A stretch of DNA of 64,000 bases from Azospirillum formosense (GTDB lineage: Bacteria > Pseudomonadota > Alphaproteobacteria > Azospirillales > Azospirillaceae). Below the pieces are notes generated by a model. That model was not told the DNA's origin, did no database searches, and saw only the letters and a program-made list of their open reading frames with translations. Each line of letters begins with the position of its first letter. The stretch's first letter is position 1. Made by a program: the position numbers and the translations under genes. The DNA lies in NCBI RefSeq assembly GCF_040500525.1, contig NZ_CP159402.1, positions 310,001-374,000 on the forward strand, given 5' to 3'. Shown here piece by piece: positions 9,757 through 18,058 of this stretch.

Positions 9757-9761
9757 TGCAC

Positions 9762-9787
9762 ATTATACGGGCAGCGGCGGCTTGGCA
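9762..9787 (-). promoter_or_regulatory. Sigma-70-type promoter of metA
   Basis: On the minus strand a perfect TATAAT (9767 to 9762) is preceded by TTGCCA with a 15-base spacer (16 if the -35 box is read as GTTGCC). Transcription should start near 9755, giving a leader of about 150 bases. Confidence 0.65.
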
Positions 9788-9845
9788 ACAGCGGCGGGAC
9801 CGCCGGCGGGCGGTCCCGGTCGCCTGATGCCCAGGCCGCTTCGCC

Positions 9846-11537
9846 TCAGGCCGCCTTGATGGCAACGAGGAAGTTCTCCACCTCGCTCTTCAGGCGCATC
9901 GCCCCCTGGTTCAGCTCGCCGGAGGCCGACATCACCTGGGTCGCGGCGCTGCCGGTCTCGGTCGCGGCCTGCGACACCCGGCCGATGTTGCTCGTCACCT
10001 CCTGGGTGCTCTGCGCCGCCTGCTGCACGCTGCGGCTGATTTCCTGGGTCGCCGCGCCCTGCTCCTCGATGGCGGCGGCGATGGAGGAGGAGATGTCGTT
10101 GATCGAGGAGATGGTCGCCCCGATTCCGCGGATGGCGCCGACCGCGCCGCCGGTGGCCGCCTGGATGGCGCCGATCTGCTGGGCGATCTCCTCCGTCGCC
10201 TTGGAGGTCTGGTTGGCGAGGCTCTTGACCTCGCTCGCCACCACGGCGAAGCCCTTGCCGGCCTCGCCGGCGCGGGCCGCCTCGATCGTCGCGTTCAGCG
10301 CCAGCAGGTTGGTCTGGGCTGCGATGTTCTGGATCAGGTCCACCACGTCGCCGATGCGCTGGGCCGCTTCCGACAGCCCCTGCACGGTGGCGTTGGTGCG
10401 GTCGGCCTCGTCCACCGCCTTGCCGGCGATGCCGGCCGACTGCGACACCTGCTGGGAAATCTCGGTGATGGAGGCGGCCATCTCCTCCGACGCGGCGGCG
10501 ACGGTCTGCACGTTGGCCGAGGTCAGCTCCGCCGCCGACGCCGCGCTGCCGGCCTCGGCGCGGGTGTGCTCGGCGATGTCGGTCATGCTGCGGGCGGTGG
10601 TGTCGAGCTGCGAGGCCGCGGCGCCCACGGTCTGCAGCACGCTGTGCACCGCGCCGTCGAAGTTGCGGATCAGCGAATCAATCCGCTCGGTGCGGCGGCG
10701 CTTGTTCTCCTCCTCGGCGGCCTGGGCGGCGGTCAGCCGCTCCGCCTCGATCAGCCCGTCCTTGAAGACCTGCACCGCGCGGGCCATGGCGCCGATCTCG
10801 TCCTGCCGGTCGCCCCCTTCCACCGCGACGCCGAGGTCGCGCCTGGCGAGACGGTCCATGATCGAGGTCAGGGCAACGATGGGCCGGGCGACCGACCTGG
10901 TCATGGCGACGCCGGCGATCAGGCAGAGGAGCGCCACGAAGGCGATGGCCCCCAGGATCCAGTTCTGCGCCCCGACATAGGTGGCCCGTCCGGAGTCCGC
11001 CGCCTTCGTGGCGTTCTCGACGTTGGAGGCGGTCAGCTCGTTGACGAGCGCGTTGCTCTCCTCATAGGCCTTGCGCGATTGCTCCCGGTAGATGCCGGTG
11101 GCCTTCTCATTCTCGTTGGCGCGGGACGGGGGAAGAAGCGTGTCCCGGCTGATCGTCATGTAGCGGTCCCAGGAGGCTTCCCAGCGCTTGAAGGTCTGGG
11201 TTTCAAAGCCGGTGGTCAGCAGCGGCTCGTACTTCCGCCTGGCCTCGGCCAAGCGCTTCAGGGTCACCGCCATTTCCTTTTCGACCTCGGCCATCTCCGC
11301 GGGGTAGAGGGCCAGGATGTGGGAGGCCTCCAGGATGCGGTAGTCGCTCATCGCGCTGTCAATCTCGCCGATGGCGGTGACGCTGGGCAGCCAGTTGGCT
11401 CGGATGTCCTCGGCGGCCCGGTTGACGGTGCTCAGCCGGTCGACGGCGAACAGTCCCAGGGCGATGGACATCAGCAGGACCGCAATCGTGGCGGCGACCA
11501 CCTTGGTCCGGATGGTCATGGAACTCAGCATGGACAT
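9846..11537 (-). CDS. Methyl-accepting chemotaxis protein
   Basis: This 563-residue inner-membrane chemoreceptor has a first membrane helix at about residues 12-32, a four-helix-bundle periplasmic domain (about 35-190) and a second helix (about 193-213). A HAMP domain and an MA signalling domain follow, with the highly conserved hairpin tip ending in [20 protein letters not shown]. It is closely related to the broken gene at 5772-7450 and shows what that gene should encode. No C-terminal CheR/CheB docking pentapeptide is seen; it ends in FLVAIKAA. The ATG at 11,537 is preferred because the open frame further upstream is unlike the family; GAAAGAG lies upstream as a possible ribosome site. Confidence 0.95.
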   Translation of the reverse strand: MSMLSSMTIRTKVVAATIAVLLMSIALGLFAVDRLSTVNRAAEDIRANWLPSVTAIGEIDSAMSDYRILEASHILALYPAEMAEVEKEMAVTLKRLAEARRKYEPLLTTGFETQTFKRWEASWDRYMTISRDTLLPPSRANENEKATGIYREQSRKAYEESNALVNELTASNVENATKAADSGRATYVGAQNWILGAIAFVALLCLIAGVAMTRSVARPIVALTSIMDRLARRDLGVAVEGGDRQDEIGAMARAVQVFKDGLIEAERLTAAQAAEEENKRRRTERIDSLIRNFDGAVHSVLQTVGAAASQLDTTARSMTDIAEHTRAEAGSAASAAELTSANVQTVAAASEEMAASITEISQQVSQSAGIAGKAVDEADRTNATVQGLSEAAQRIGDVVDLIQNIAAQTNLLALNATIEAARAGEAGKGFAVVASEVKSLANQTSKATEEIAQQIGAIQAATGGAVGAIRGIGATISSINDISSSIAAAIEEQGAATQEISRSVQQAAQSTQEVTSNIGRVSQAATETGSAATQVMSASGELNQGAMRLKSEVENFLVAIKAA

Positions 11538-11791
11538 GGCGCGTGTCTCTTTCCCCGGAAACGAAGCCGTGGCTATCGATTGTATTGAGTCTGAACGAAA
11601 GGATTCGGCAGACCAGGCGCCCGTGCGTCGGGCGTTGGACTTGCCGTGATCAAATGATTGAACAACAGATGTTAAAAAAAGATGCAAGACCGGCGCGGCG
11701 CGGTCTGCGTGGCTTTGTTCAACGATGTCTTTGTTTCAGAAGGATGAACGGCCGGAGAGGCGCGTGCGGGCAGCGCAGGTCACGCCACGGT

Positions 11792-12739
11792 TCAGACGGG
11801 CGGCGCGTAGGTGGCCAGCAGGAAGGACAGGGTGACGACGCTGGCGATGGTGGACATCAGGATCGCGGCGGAGGTGCGCTCCACATAAATGCGGTACTGG
11901 CTGGCCACCACGAAGGTCAGGGCGCCGGTGGGCAGTCCGGCGAGGATGATGGCCGACCCGGCCCAGAAGGGGTCCAGCGGGAACAGGGTCCGGATGAGGA
12001 GCCAGGCCAGCGCCGGCTGCACCACCAGCTTCAGGGCGCTGATCCAGCCGGCCTCCAGCAGGTTGGCCTTCAGGCTCTGGGTCGCCAGGAACAGGCCGAT
12101 GGCGAACAGGGCGCAGGGACCGGCGGAGGCGCCCATCAGGTCGCAGTAGATGGCGATCGGGCGCGGCACCGGCACGCCGGACAGGAGGACCGACCAGGCG
12201 AGCCCCAGGGCCGTGGAGATGATCAGCGGGTTCTTGACCAGCGCCCGGCCGACGTCGCGCAGCGCCTTGCCGATGCCGCCGCCCTGGCTGTTGGCGAACT
12301 CCAGCCAGATCACCGCGATGCCGACCATGATCGCGCTCATGATGACGGTGGCGAGGATGGCCGGGGCCAAGTGGTCGGGGCCGAAGGCCGCCAGGAACAG
12401 CGGGATGCCCATGTAGCCGGTGTTGGAGAAGCAGGCGTTCAGACCCTGCATGCACTGAATCTGCGTCCGTTCCCGGTGGATCAGCCAGCCGAGCAGGGCG
12501 CCCAGCGCGTAGACCGCCAGCATCGAGCCGAGGAAGGCGCCGATGAAGGGGCCGTTGAAGATCTCCGGCAGCGAGCGTTTGGCCGTGCCGAGGAACAGCA
12601 CCGGCGGCAGGGCCATCCAATAGACGAACTTGTTCAGCGCCTCCGACGAGGCGGGACCGAGCAGCTTCGCCTTACCGGAGAGGACGCCCGCCAGGATGAT
12701 GGCGAAGACCGGGAGCGCCACGTTGAAGACCACCGACAT
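11792..12739 (-). CDS. AEC-family (auxin efflux carrier-like) permease
   Basis: This 315-residue membrane protein has about ten hydrophobic segments and belongs to the AEC family, whose bacterial members often carry malate, malonate or other organic acids. It shows the family N-terminus VALPVFAIILAGVLSG, the central NTGYMGIPL motif, and the later GLPTGALTFVVASQY motif. The start is the ATG at 12,739, followed at once by the first membrane segment; the frame remains open upstream without similarity. The substrate cannot be predicted from sequence. Confidence 0.88.
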   Translation of the reverse strand: MSVVFNVALPVFAIILAGVLSGKAKLLGPASSEALNKFVYWMALPPVLFLGTAKRSLPEIFNGPFIGAFLGSMLAVYALGALLGWLIHRERTQIQCMQGLNACFSNTGYMGIPLFLAAFGPDHLAPAILATVIMSAIMVGIAVIWLEFANSQGGGIGKALRDVGRALVKNPLIISTALGLAWSVLLSGVPVPRPIAIYCDLMGASAGPCALFAIGLFLATQSLKANLLEAGWISALKLVVQPALAWLLIRTLFPLDPFWAGSAIILAGLPTGALTFVVASQYRIYVERTSAAILMSTIASVVTLSFLLATYAPPV

Positions 12740-12886
12740 GGGGGCGGACCTTAAGGGGCAACCCGTCCCCTGTCGAGGGACCCACCCGTCCGCCCCGGGC
12801 ATAGCTCCCTTGCCGGCGCTCGCTCCCTTGACGGCGCGCGGGGGGCGGGCAAGATTGGGCGGGGCCCTTTTTCCGCAGGAGTTTCG

Positions 12887-13291
12887 ATGATCAACCATCA
12901 CAGCGCGCTCATCTACGTCATGGTGCTGGTGTCGGCGTGCGACGGCGACATGACGGACGCGGAGCTTGAGGCCATCGGCGAGAACGTTCGCTATCTGCCG
13001 ATCTTCAAGGATTTCGACATCGACCGGCTGACCGACGTGACCCGGGAATGCTCCGGCCTGCTGGCCGACGCCGACGGGCTGGAGACGACGCTCCAGATCG
13101 TCAAGGAGGCCATTCCGTCCAGGCTGTCCGAGACCGCCTACGCGCTCGCCTGCGACATCGCCGCGGCGGACCCGTCGGCCTCGCAGGAGGAACTGCGCAT
13201 GCTGGAGCTGATCCGGCACAAGCTGGGCGTGGACCGGCTGTGCGCCGCCGCCATCGAACGCGGCGCGCGGGCGCGCCACACCCGCCTGTGA
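12887..13291 (+). CDS. TerB-like tellurite-resistance family protein
   Basis: This 134-residue all-helical soluble protein resembles the TerB/COG3793 family. It has the acidic first helices SACDGDMTDAELEAIGENV and the repeated pattern ACDIAAADPSASQEELRML, as in TerB metal-binding helices. A good ribosome site (GCAGGAG) precedes the ATG at 12,887. It ends 11 bases before the dehydrogenase gene and is probably co-transcribed with it. No other ter gene is nearby, so tellurite resistance should not be assumed; stand-alone TerB proteins are common in alphaproteobacteria and their role is unknown. Confidence 0.8.
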   Translation: MINHHSALIYVMVLVSACDGDMTDAELEAIGENVRYLPIFKDFDIDRLTDVTRECSGLLADADGLETTLQIVKEAIPSRLSETAYALACDIAAADPSASQEELRMLELIRHKLGVDRLCAAAIERGARARHTRL

Positions 13292-13302
13292 CGGACCGGG
13301 AC

Positions 13303-14187
13303 ATGACCGGACAGAGCGGTCTGGCGGGACGGACGATCGGCTTCATCGGGCTGGGCCTGATGGGCCGGCCGATGGCCCGCAATCTGGCGAAGGCCGGCGC
13401 GGCCCTGGTGATCAGCAGCCGCAGCCCCGGCCCGGTGGAGGAGCTGGCGGCCGAGGGCATGAGCCCCGCCGCCGGGCCGGCCGAGGTCGCCGCCCGCGCC
13501 GATTCCATCGTTCTGATGCTGTCGGACACGGTGGCGGTCGAGGCGGTGGCGGCATCCCTGATGGACGCGCTGCGGCCCGGCCATCTCGTCATCGACATGG
13601 GCACCACGGCGGTCGGGGCGACCCGCAAGCTGGCCGAGGCCGTCCGCGCCAAGGGAGCCGACTGGGTGGACGCCCCGGTGTCCGGCGGCACGGTGGCGGC
13701 GGAGGCCGGCAGCCTGACGATCATGGCCGGCGGCACGGAGGAGGCCTTCGCCCGCGCCCTGCCGCTGTTCCAGGCGATGGGCCAGCGCATCACCCATGTC
13801 GGCGGCAGCGGGGCCGGTCAGGTCGCCAAGATGGCGAATCAGGTGATCGTCGCGCTGAGCATCGGCGCGGTGGCGGAAGCCCTGGCGCTGGCCAAGGCGG
13901 CGGGGGTGGAGCCGGGCAAGGTCCGCGACGCCATCCGCGGCGGCTTCGCCGAATCGCGCATTCTGGAGCTGCACGGCCAGCGCATGGTCTCCGGCGACTT
14001 CACGCCGGGCGGCCGTGTGGTCACCCAGATCAAGGACCTCAAACAGGCGGAGGAGTTGGCGGAGCAGTCCGGCATCCAGCTTCCCGCGCTGGGCCTCAGC
14101 CTGGAGCTGTTCGAGCTGCTGGCCGAGCAGGGCGACGGTGGGCTGGACCACTCCGCCTTGTACCGGCTGTTTGCAAGGGAATCGTGA
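13303..14187 (+). CDS. NAD(P)-dependent beta-hydroxyacid dehydrogenase (HIBADH family)
   Basis: This 294-residue oxidoreductase has an N-terminal Rossmann domain with GFIGLGLMGRPMARNL (about residues 12-27), then DAPVSGGTVAAEAGSLTIMAGG at the substrate-binding loop. The catalytic lysine is in GQVAKMANQ, and a helical C-terminal domain follows. The family includes 3-hydroxyisobutyrate dehydrogenase, tartronate semialdehyde reductase (GarR/GlxR) and GLYR-type reductases. The context does not decide the substrate. The ATG at 13,303 follows the TerB-like stop by 11 bases. Confidence 0.92.
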   Translation: MTGQSGLAGRTIGFIGLGLMGRPMARNLAKAGAALVISSRSPGPVEELAAEGMSPAAGPAEVAARADSIVLMLSDTVAVEAVAASLMDALRPGHLVIDMGTTAVGATRKLAEAVRAKGADWVDAPVSGGTVAAEAGSLTIMAGGTEEAFARALPLFQAMGQRITHVGGSGAGQVAKMANQVIVALSIGAVAEALALAKAAGVEPGKVRDAIRGGFAESRILELHGQRMVSGDFTPGGRVVTQIKDLKQAEELAEQSGIQLPALGLSLELFELLAEQGDGGLDHSALYRLFARES

Positions 14188-14251
14188 AGGACGCGTTTGC
14201 CGAGTGTTCGGCTCGATGAGAACTGGCTTGCAAGCGAGGGCATAGACTTCC

Positions 14252-15064
14252 ATGCCGACAAGGGGTGGTGACTTGCTGCAGGCCAGTTTTTTCGTATCCT
14301 GGTCAATCGTCGGAGCGTTGATCGGCTTTATCGTCGCGGCATGGGAAGGAAGCGTGGCAGGCGCCGCCCTTGGACTCCTGCTTTCCCCCAATCTGGCCGG
14401 GCGCCTTGTCGTCGGGAAGCGCCACAGAGCTTCAAACGATGCGGTCGCGTCATGGCATCGCACCAAAGCCTGCATCTTCCTGCTCAGCGGCTGCTTTTTC
14501 GTTTTCTCGCTCGGTGTCGTGTTTTTCGATTCACTGCCTGGCAATCCGATACGAAGCCGCTGTGTGGCGTATTCGTCAGTCTGTGGGTATGGAGCGAACC
14601 TGGGAGTTCTCCAATTTATCGGAGATGTATCATCGTCGATGATTGATTGGTTTGGGTTTTCTGGAGGCCGGATGCGTTCATTCGGCATCGTTCATGGGTA
14701 TCTCTCGTTCTTTGTTATGAATTTTCTAGTGTTCTTCATGATCTTTGTCTTGTATTTGGTGTATTTCTTTGTGTTCCGGCTCAGGCTTAGCTGGGAAGAT
14801 ATGTTCTTTGGGCGTCATTTTGAAGGATGGAAATTTCTTTTCCTTGTGGCTGCGTGTCTTCTCTTTGTCTGTTGGGACACATATTCCGTGCTGCGCGCCT
14901 ACATCAGTGTGCCTGACAGTGATATTGCCATGGCCCACAGAAAAATATTTTCTTCATATGGAAGAACAGCGTTTTGGTTTGCTTTGAACGCACAGATTAT
15001 TTGGGTAGTGGCTAAAGTGTTTTTGTTGCTCCTTGCTCAGTCCTTTGCAAGGTTTGCCCGATAG
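14252..15064 (+). CDS. Orphan polytopic membrane protein, low GC
   Basis: I do not recognise this 270-residue protein. It has about six hydrophobic segments: 12-32, 38-55, 72-92, 145-175 (a very Phe-rich stretch, FVMNFLVFFMIFVLYLVYFFVFRL), 192-210 and 245-262. A hydrophilic loop holds two cysteines near residues 104-111. From about 14,500 the base composition falls clearly below that of both neighbours and codon choice changes (many TTT, TTG and ATT), suggesting acquisition from elsewhere. The start ATG at 14,252 has no strong ribosome site. It faces the GNAT gene convergently. No function is proposed. Confidence 0.65.
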   Translation: MPTRGGDLLQASFFVSWSIVGALIGFIVAAWEGSVAGAALGLLLSPNLAGRLVVGKRHRASNDAVASWHRTKACIFLLSGCFFVFSLGVVFFDSLPGNPIRSRCVAYSSVCGYGANLGVLQFIGDVSSSMIDWFGFSGGRMRSFGIVHGYLSFFVMNFLVFFMIFVLYLVYFFVFRLRLSWEDMFFGRHFEGWKFLFLVAACLLFVCWDTYSVLRAYISVPDSDIAMAHRKIFSSYGRTAFWFALNAQIIWVVAKVFLLLLAQSFARFAR

Positions 15065-15127
15065 CCGCGACCGCGTCGTGGGTTGGGCGTGCGCAACGTT
15101 GGCGCGCCTGTTCGTCAAACAGGGCCG

Positions 15128-15595
15128 TCAGGCGCCGGTCGGGTCGCCTCGGCCGGAGCCGTCAAGGGCCAGATGCAGCAAGGGGAACGGGCGGCCGCTG
15201 TCGTCCAGCGCGGAGCGCCCGACCTCCCGGAAGCCGAGGCGCCGATAGAAGGCCCGGGCGGCGCTGTTCTGCTCGTTCACATCGACCGTCAGGTCCGGTC
15301 CATCCACCAACGCGCGGGCGACCAGGGCGCGGCCGATCCCCCGGCCGTGCCACGCCGGATCGACGAACAGCGTGTCGATCTTGCGCCCGGTCATGCCCAG
15401 GAAGCCGACCGGCCGGTCGTCGCCGTCCACCGCGACCAGCAGCGCCGCCGCCGGAAGATATTGGTCGCGCACGAGGTCGGCGTAGAAGCCGATGTCCTCC
15501 TCGCTCAGGAAGTCGTGCGTGCTGCGCACCGCGGCGAGCCAGACGGCAAAGAGGACCGGGGCGTCGTCCGGACGGGAGGGGCGGATCGTGATCAC
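15128..15595 (-). CDS. GNAT-family N-acetyltransferase
   Basis: This 155-residue acetyltransferase uses acetyl-CoA to modify an unknown amine. The core shows the beta-strand ending at FLGMTGRKIDTLFVDPAWHG. The acetyl-CoA pyrophosphate loop is HGRGIGRALV, and the C-terminal NEQNSAARAFYRRLGF motif is complete. The start is a GTG at 15,595 whose last two bases overlap the TGA of the upstream gene (GTGA), so translation is probably coupled to the aspartate-semialdehyde dehydrogenase-like gene. That coupling suggests a shared task but does not identify the substrate. Confidence 0.9.
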   Translation of the reverse strand: MITIRPSRPDDAPVLFAVWLAAVRSTHDFLSEEDIGFYADLVRDQYLPAAALLVAVDGDDRPVGFLGMTGRKIDTLFVDPAWHGRGIGRALVARALVDGPDLTVDVNEQNSAARAFYRRLGFREVGRSALDDSGRPFPLLHLALDGSGRGDPTGA

Positions 15596-16611
15596 GCGTC
15601 GAGATAGTCCTTCACCAGCAGCTCGGCGATCTGCACGGCGTTGAGCGCGGCGCCCTTGCGCAGGTTGTCGGTGGCGGCCCAGAAGGACAGGCCGTTGTCC
15701 ACCGTGTAGTCCTCGCGGATGCGGCTGACGAAGACCGGGTCGTCGCCGGCGACCTCGACCGGGGTGATGTAGCCGTCGTTCTCCTGCTGGTCGATCACCT
15801 GCATGCCCGGCGCCTTGCGCAGGATGCGGCGGGCCTCCTCGGCGGTCAGCGGCTCGACGCACTCGATGGTGATGGCGGCGGCATGGCCGATGAAGACGGG
15901 GACGCGGACGCAGGTTGCGCTCACCTTGATCTTGGGATCGAGGATCTTCTTCGTCTCGACGTTCAGCGCCCACTCGTCCCGCGTCGCGCCGTCCTCCATG
16001 AAGGGGCCGACGTGGGGGATGACGTTGAAGGCGATCTGCTTGGAGAAGACGGACTTCTGCACCGGGTCGTTGACGTAGATGGCGCGGGTCTGGCCGAACA
16101 GCTCGTCCATGCCTTCCTTGCCGGCGTCCGAGGCCGCCTGGTAGGTGGAGACGACGACGCGGCCGATCGTGGCCTGTTCGTGCAGGGGTTTCAGCGCCAT
16201 GGCCAGGAGGACGGCCGCGCCGCCGGGGCTGGCGACGATGTTCTTCGCCGCGTAACCGGCCAGCGCGTCGGCGTTGACCTCCGGAACCACCAGAGGGACG
16301 TCGGGGTCCATGCGGAACTGCGGGCTGGAGTCGATCACCACGGCGCCCGCCGCGGCGGCGCTCGGCGCGTGGGCCGCCGAGACCTTGGCGTCCGCGGCGA
16401 ACAGCGCGATGTCCACGCCCGAGAAATCGAAGCGGACGACGTCCTGGACCTTCAGCACCTCGTCCTCGCCGAAGGACACCTCCTTGCCGACGGCGCTGTC
16501 GGCGGCCAGGGCGATCACCGCGTCGGCCGGGAACCGGCGGTCGGCGAGGGTGGCCAGCATTTCCCGTCCGACGTTGCCGGTGGCGCCGACGACCGCGACT
16601 GTGTAGCCCAT
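15592..16611 (-). CDS. Aspartate-semialdehyde dehydrogenase-like protein lacking the catalytic cysteine
   Basis: This 339-residue protein is full-length Asd by fold. It has the NADP loop VAVVGATGNVGREML at about residues 5-19, VSTYQ ending in the active-site Gln at about 158, the CVRVPVFIGH segment holding the substrate Arg and His, and a normal C-terminus (DNLRKGAALNAVQIAE). Where true Asd has NPNCSTIQ, this protein reads SPGGAAVL (residues 128-135), so the nucleophilic Cys is Gly131. The next conserved run, STYQSTSGAG, is changed to STYQAASDAG, and IDNTSHFRMDP to IDSSPQFRMDP. It cannot run the usual thioester mechanism. I infer a pseudoenzyme or an enzyme with another reaction; a second, true asd should exist elsewhere in the genome. 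Confidence 0.85.
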   Translation of the reverse strand: MGYTVAVVGATGNVGREMLATLADRRFPADAVIALAADSAVGKEVSFGEDEVLKVQDVVRFDFSGVDIALFAADAKVSAAHAPSAAAAGAVVIDSSPQFRMDPDVPLVVPEVNADALAGYAAKNIVASPGGAAVLLAMALKPLHEQATIGRVVVSTYQAASDAGKEGMDELFGQTRAIYVNDPVQKSVFSKQIAFNVIPHVGPFMEDGATRDEWALNVETKKILDPKIKVSATCVRVPVFIGHAAAITIECVEPLTAEEARRILRKAPGMQVIDQQENDGYITPVEVAGDDPVFVSRIREDYTVDNGLSFWAATDNLRKGAALNAVQIAELLVKDYLDA

Positions 16612-16743
16612 GGCGGTTAATCCCTGTGATCTGCGGTGCGAAGAGGGCTTGAGGTATGCGGTTCCCAATGGAATTGCAACAGCGCCCGCGTTGTGACACC
16701 GTGTCCGCCCTATCACGAACGACCGCGACCGGCACACCGGGGC

Positions 16744-17007
16744 ATGGCCACTCCGCTCGAAGACATCATCGCCAAGGCGATCAAGGACGCGGACAAGTCC
16801 TTCTTCAACGAGGACTACACCAAGCAGGCGCGCTCGGTGATGAACGCGCTGAAGAAGGCCGGCTACGAGGTCGCCCCCATCCGCCCGCCCGAGGGGCTGG
16901 TGGAGTGGGCCAAGGAGAACATCCCCTTCGGCCGGCTGCGTCCGGCGGAGCTGATTACCCAGATGTATTCGATGATGGTGGAGAATGTTCGCCGCTTCGA
17001 CAAGTAA
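16744..17007 (+). CDS. Conserved small protein upstream of sdh (unknown function)
   Basis: This is an 87-residue soluble, helical protein beginning MATPLEDIIAKAIKDADKSF. It has no membrane segment and no cysteines. The composition and well-formed helices (KQARSVMNALKKAG, PAELITQMYSMMVENVRRF) suggest a real protein. I do not recognise a family. The ATG at 16,744 has GGCACACCGGGGC before it, a weak ribosome site. It ends about 115 bases before the predicted sdh promoter, so it is likely a separate transcript. Confidence 0.7.
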   Translation: MATPLEDIIAKAIKDADKSFFNEDYTKQARSVMNALKKAGYEVAPIRPPEGLVEWAKENIPFGRLRPAELITQMYSMMVENVRRFDK

Positions 17008-17122
17008 TAGGCTGAACGGCAAAACGGCGTTTGCGCCCTGGTAATACCAGCTGCAGCAAAGCCCGTTAGTTTTCAGGCACTTCCCGCGGTGCGCCATTTT
17101 GGCCACGGCCAAGTCCCTGCCG

Positions 17123-17151
17123 TTGACTCGTGTGCGGTAGAGGCGTAATTC
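17123..17151 (+). promoter_or_regulatory. Sigma-70-type promoter of sdhCDAB
   Basis: TTGACT (17,123-17,128), a 17-base spacer, then TAATTC (17,146-17,151). Transcription should begin near 17,158, leaving a leader of about 98 bases before sdhC. Confidence 0.7.
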
Positions 17152-17255
17152 AATCGCCAAACACAGCAGGGCTTAAAACTTTCGGTCTCGCATCACCCGC
17201 CGTCGCGGCAACAGCCCTCCTTGCCGCGACCGGTCGCCGAACTGAGGACGACGCA

Positions 17256-17645
17256 ATGGCAAACGGCAGCGGTCGGCCGCTCTCCCCGCATCTGCAAGTC
17301 TACAAACTCCCCAGGACCGCGATCCTGTCCATCACGCACCGCATCACGGGCGTGGGGCTGGCCGTCGGTACCCTTCTGCTGACCTGGTGGCTGGTCGCCG
17401 CCGCCACCAGCCCCGCCGCGTACGAGCGCGCGCAGCACTTCATCGGCTCGTTCTTCGGGCTGCTGCTTATGTTCGGCTGGTCGCTGGCGCTCTACTACCA
17501 CCTGTGCAACGGCATCCGGCATCTGGTGTGGGACGCCGGCAAGGCGTTCGAGCTGAGCGAGGCCGACCGCGGCAACCAGATCGTCATCGGTGCGGCGGCC
17601 GTGCTGACCGTGCTGACCTGGATCATCGGCCTGGCCGTGTGGTGA
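17256..17645 (+). CDS. sdhC: Succinate dehydrogenase cytochrome b556 subunit
   Basis: This 129-residue membrane anchor of respiratory complex II, with SdhD, binds haem b and ubiquinone. The family signature RPLSPHLQVYKLP comes near the N-terminus. Next is the SITHRITGVGLAVG segment, whose residues line the quinone site, then two more helices with HLCNGIRHLVWD carrying the haem-ligand His. It is the first gene of sdhCDAB, under the promoter at 17,123. The ATG at 17,256 begins the conserved N-terminus; the frame is open further upstream but overlaps the promoter and leader. Confidence 0.96.
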   Translation: MANGSGRPLSPHLQVYKLPRTAILSITHRITGVGLAVGTLLLTWWLVAAATSPAAYERAQHFIGSFFGLLLMFGWSLALYYHLCNGIRHLVWDAGKAFELSEADRGNQIVIGAAAVLTVLTWIIGLAVW

Positions 17646-17656
17646 GGAGAGAAGAC

Positions 17657-18052
17657 ATGGCGTCCAACAGCAAGACCCTCCGCTCGCCGCTGCAGATCGC
17701 GCGCGGCCTGGGCTCCGCCAAGCACGGCACCGAGCATTGGTGGCACCAGCGCGTGACCGCCATCGCCCTTGTTCCGCTGACCATCTGGTTCGTCTTCGGC
17801 GTGATCCGCCATCTGGGCGCCGACCACGCGGCCTTCGTCGCGTGGCTGCAGTCGCCCTTCTCGGCGCTGATGATGGTGCTGACCGCCGTGGTCACCTTCC
17901 ACCACGCCCAGGGCGGGCTGCAGGTGGTGATCGAGGACTACGTGCACAACGAGATGGCGAAGATCCTGAGCATCCTGGCCGTGAAAGCCCTGTGCTTCGT
18001 GCTGGGTGCCGCCTGCGTCATCGCCGTCCTCAAGATTTCGTTCGGAGCCTGA
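17657..18052 (+). CDS. sdhD: Succinate dehydrogenase hydrophobic membrane anchor subunit
   Basis: This 131-residue second membrane subunit of complex II has three transmembrane helices. HWWHQRVTAIALVPL marks the first helix, and TFHHAQGGLQVVIEDYVH carries the conserved haem/quinone-region His and Tyr residues. It starts 12 bases after the sdhC stop with GAGGAGAGAAGAC as ribosome site and ends seven bases before sdhA, as usual in alphaproteobacterial sdhCDAB. Confidence 0.95.
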   Translation: MASNSKTLRSPLQIARGLGSAKHGTEHWWHQRVTAIALVPLTIWFVFGVIRHLGADHAAFVAWLQSPFSALMMVLTAVVTFHHAQGGLQVVIEDYVHNEMAKILSILAVKALCFVLGAACVIAVLKISFGA

Positions 18053-18058
18053 CGAGCC

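Noticed and set aside
12887..13291. Naming the TerB-like gene as a tellurite-resistance determinant
   Set aside because: No terZ, terC, terD or terE is nearby; stand-alone TerB-like proteins are common and not linked to tellurite by context here.
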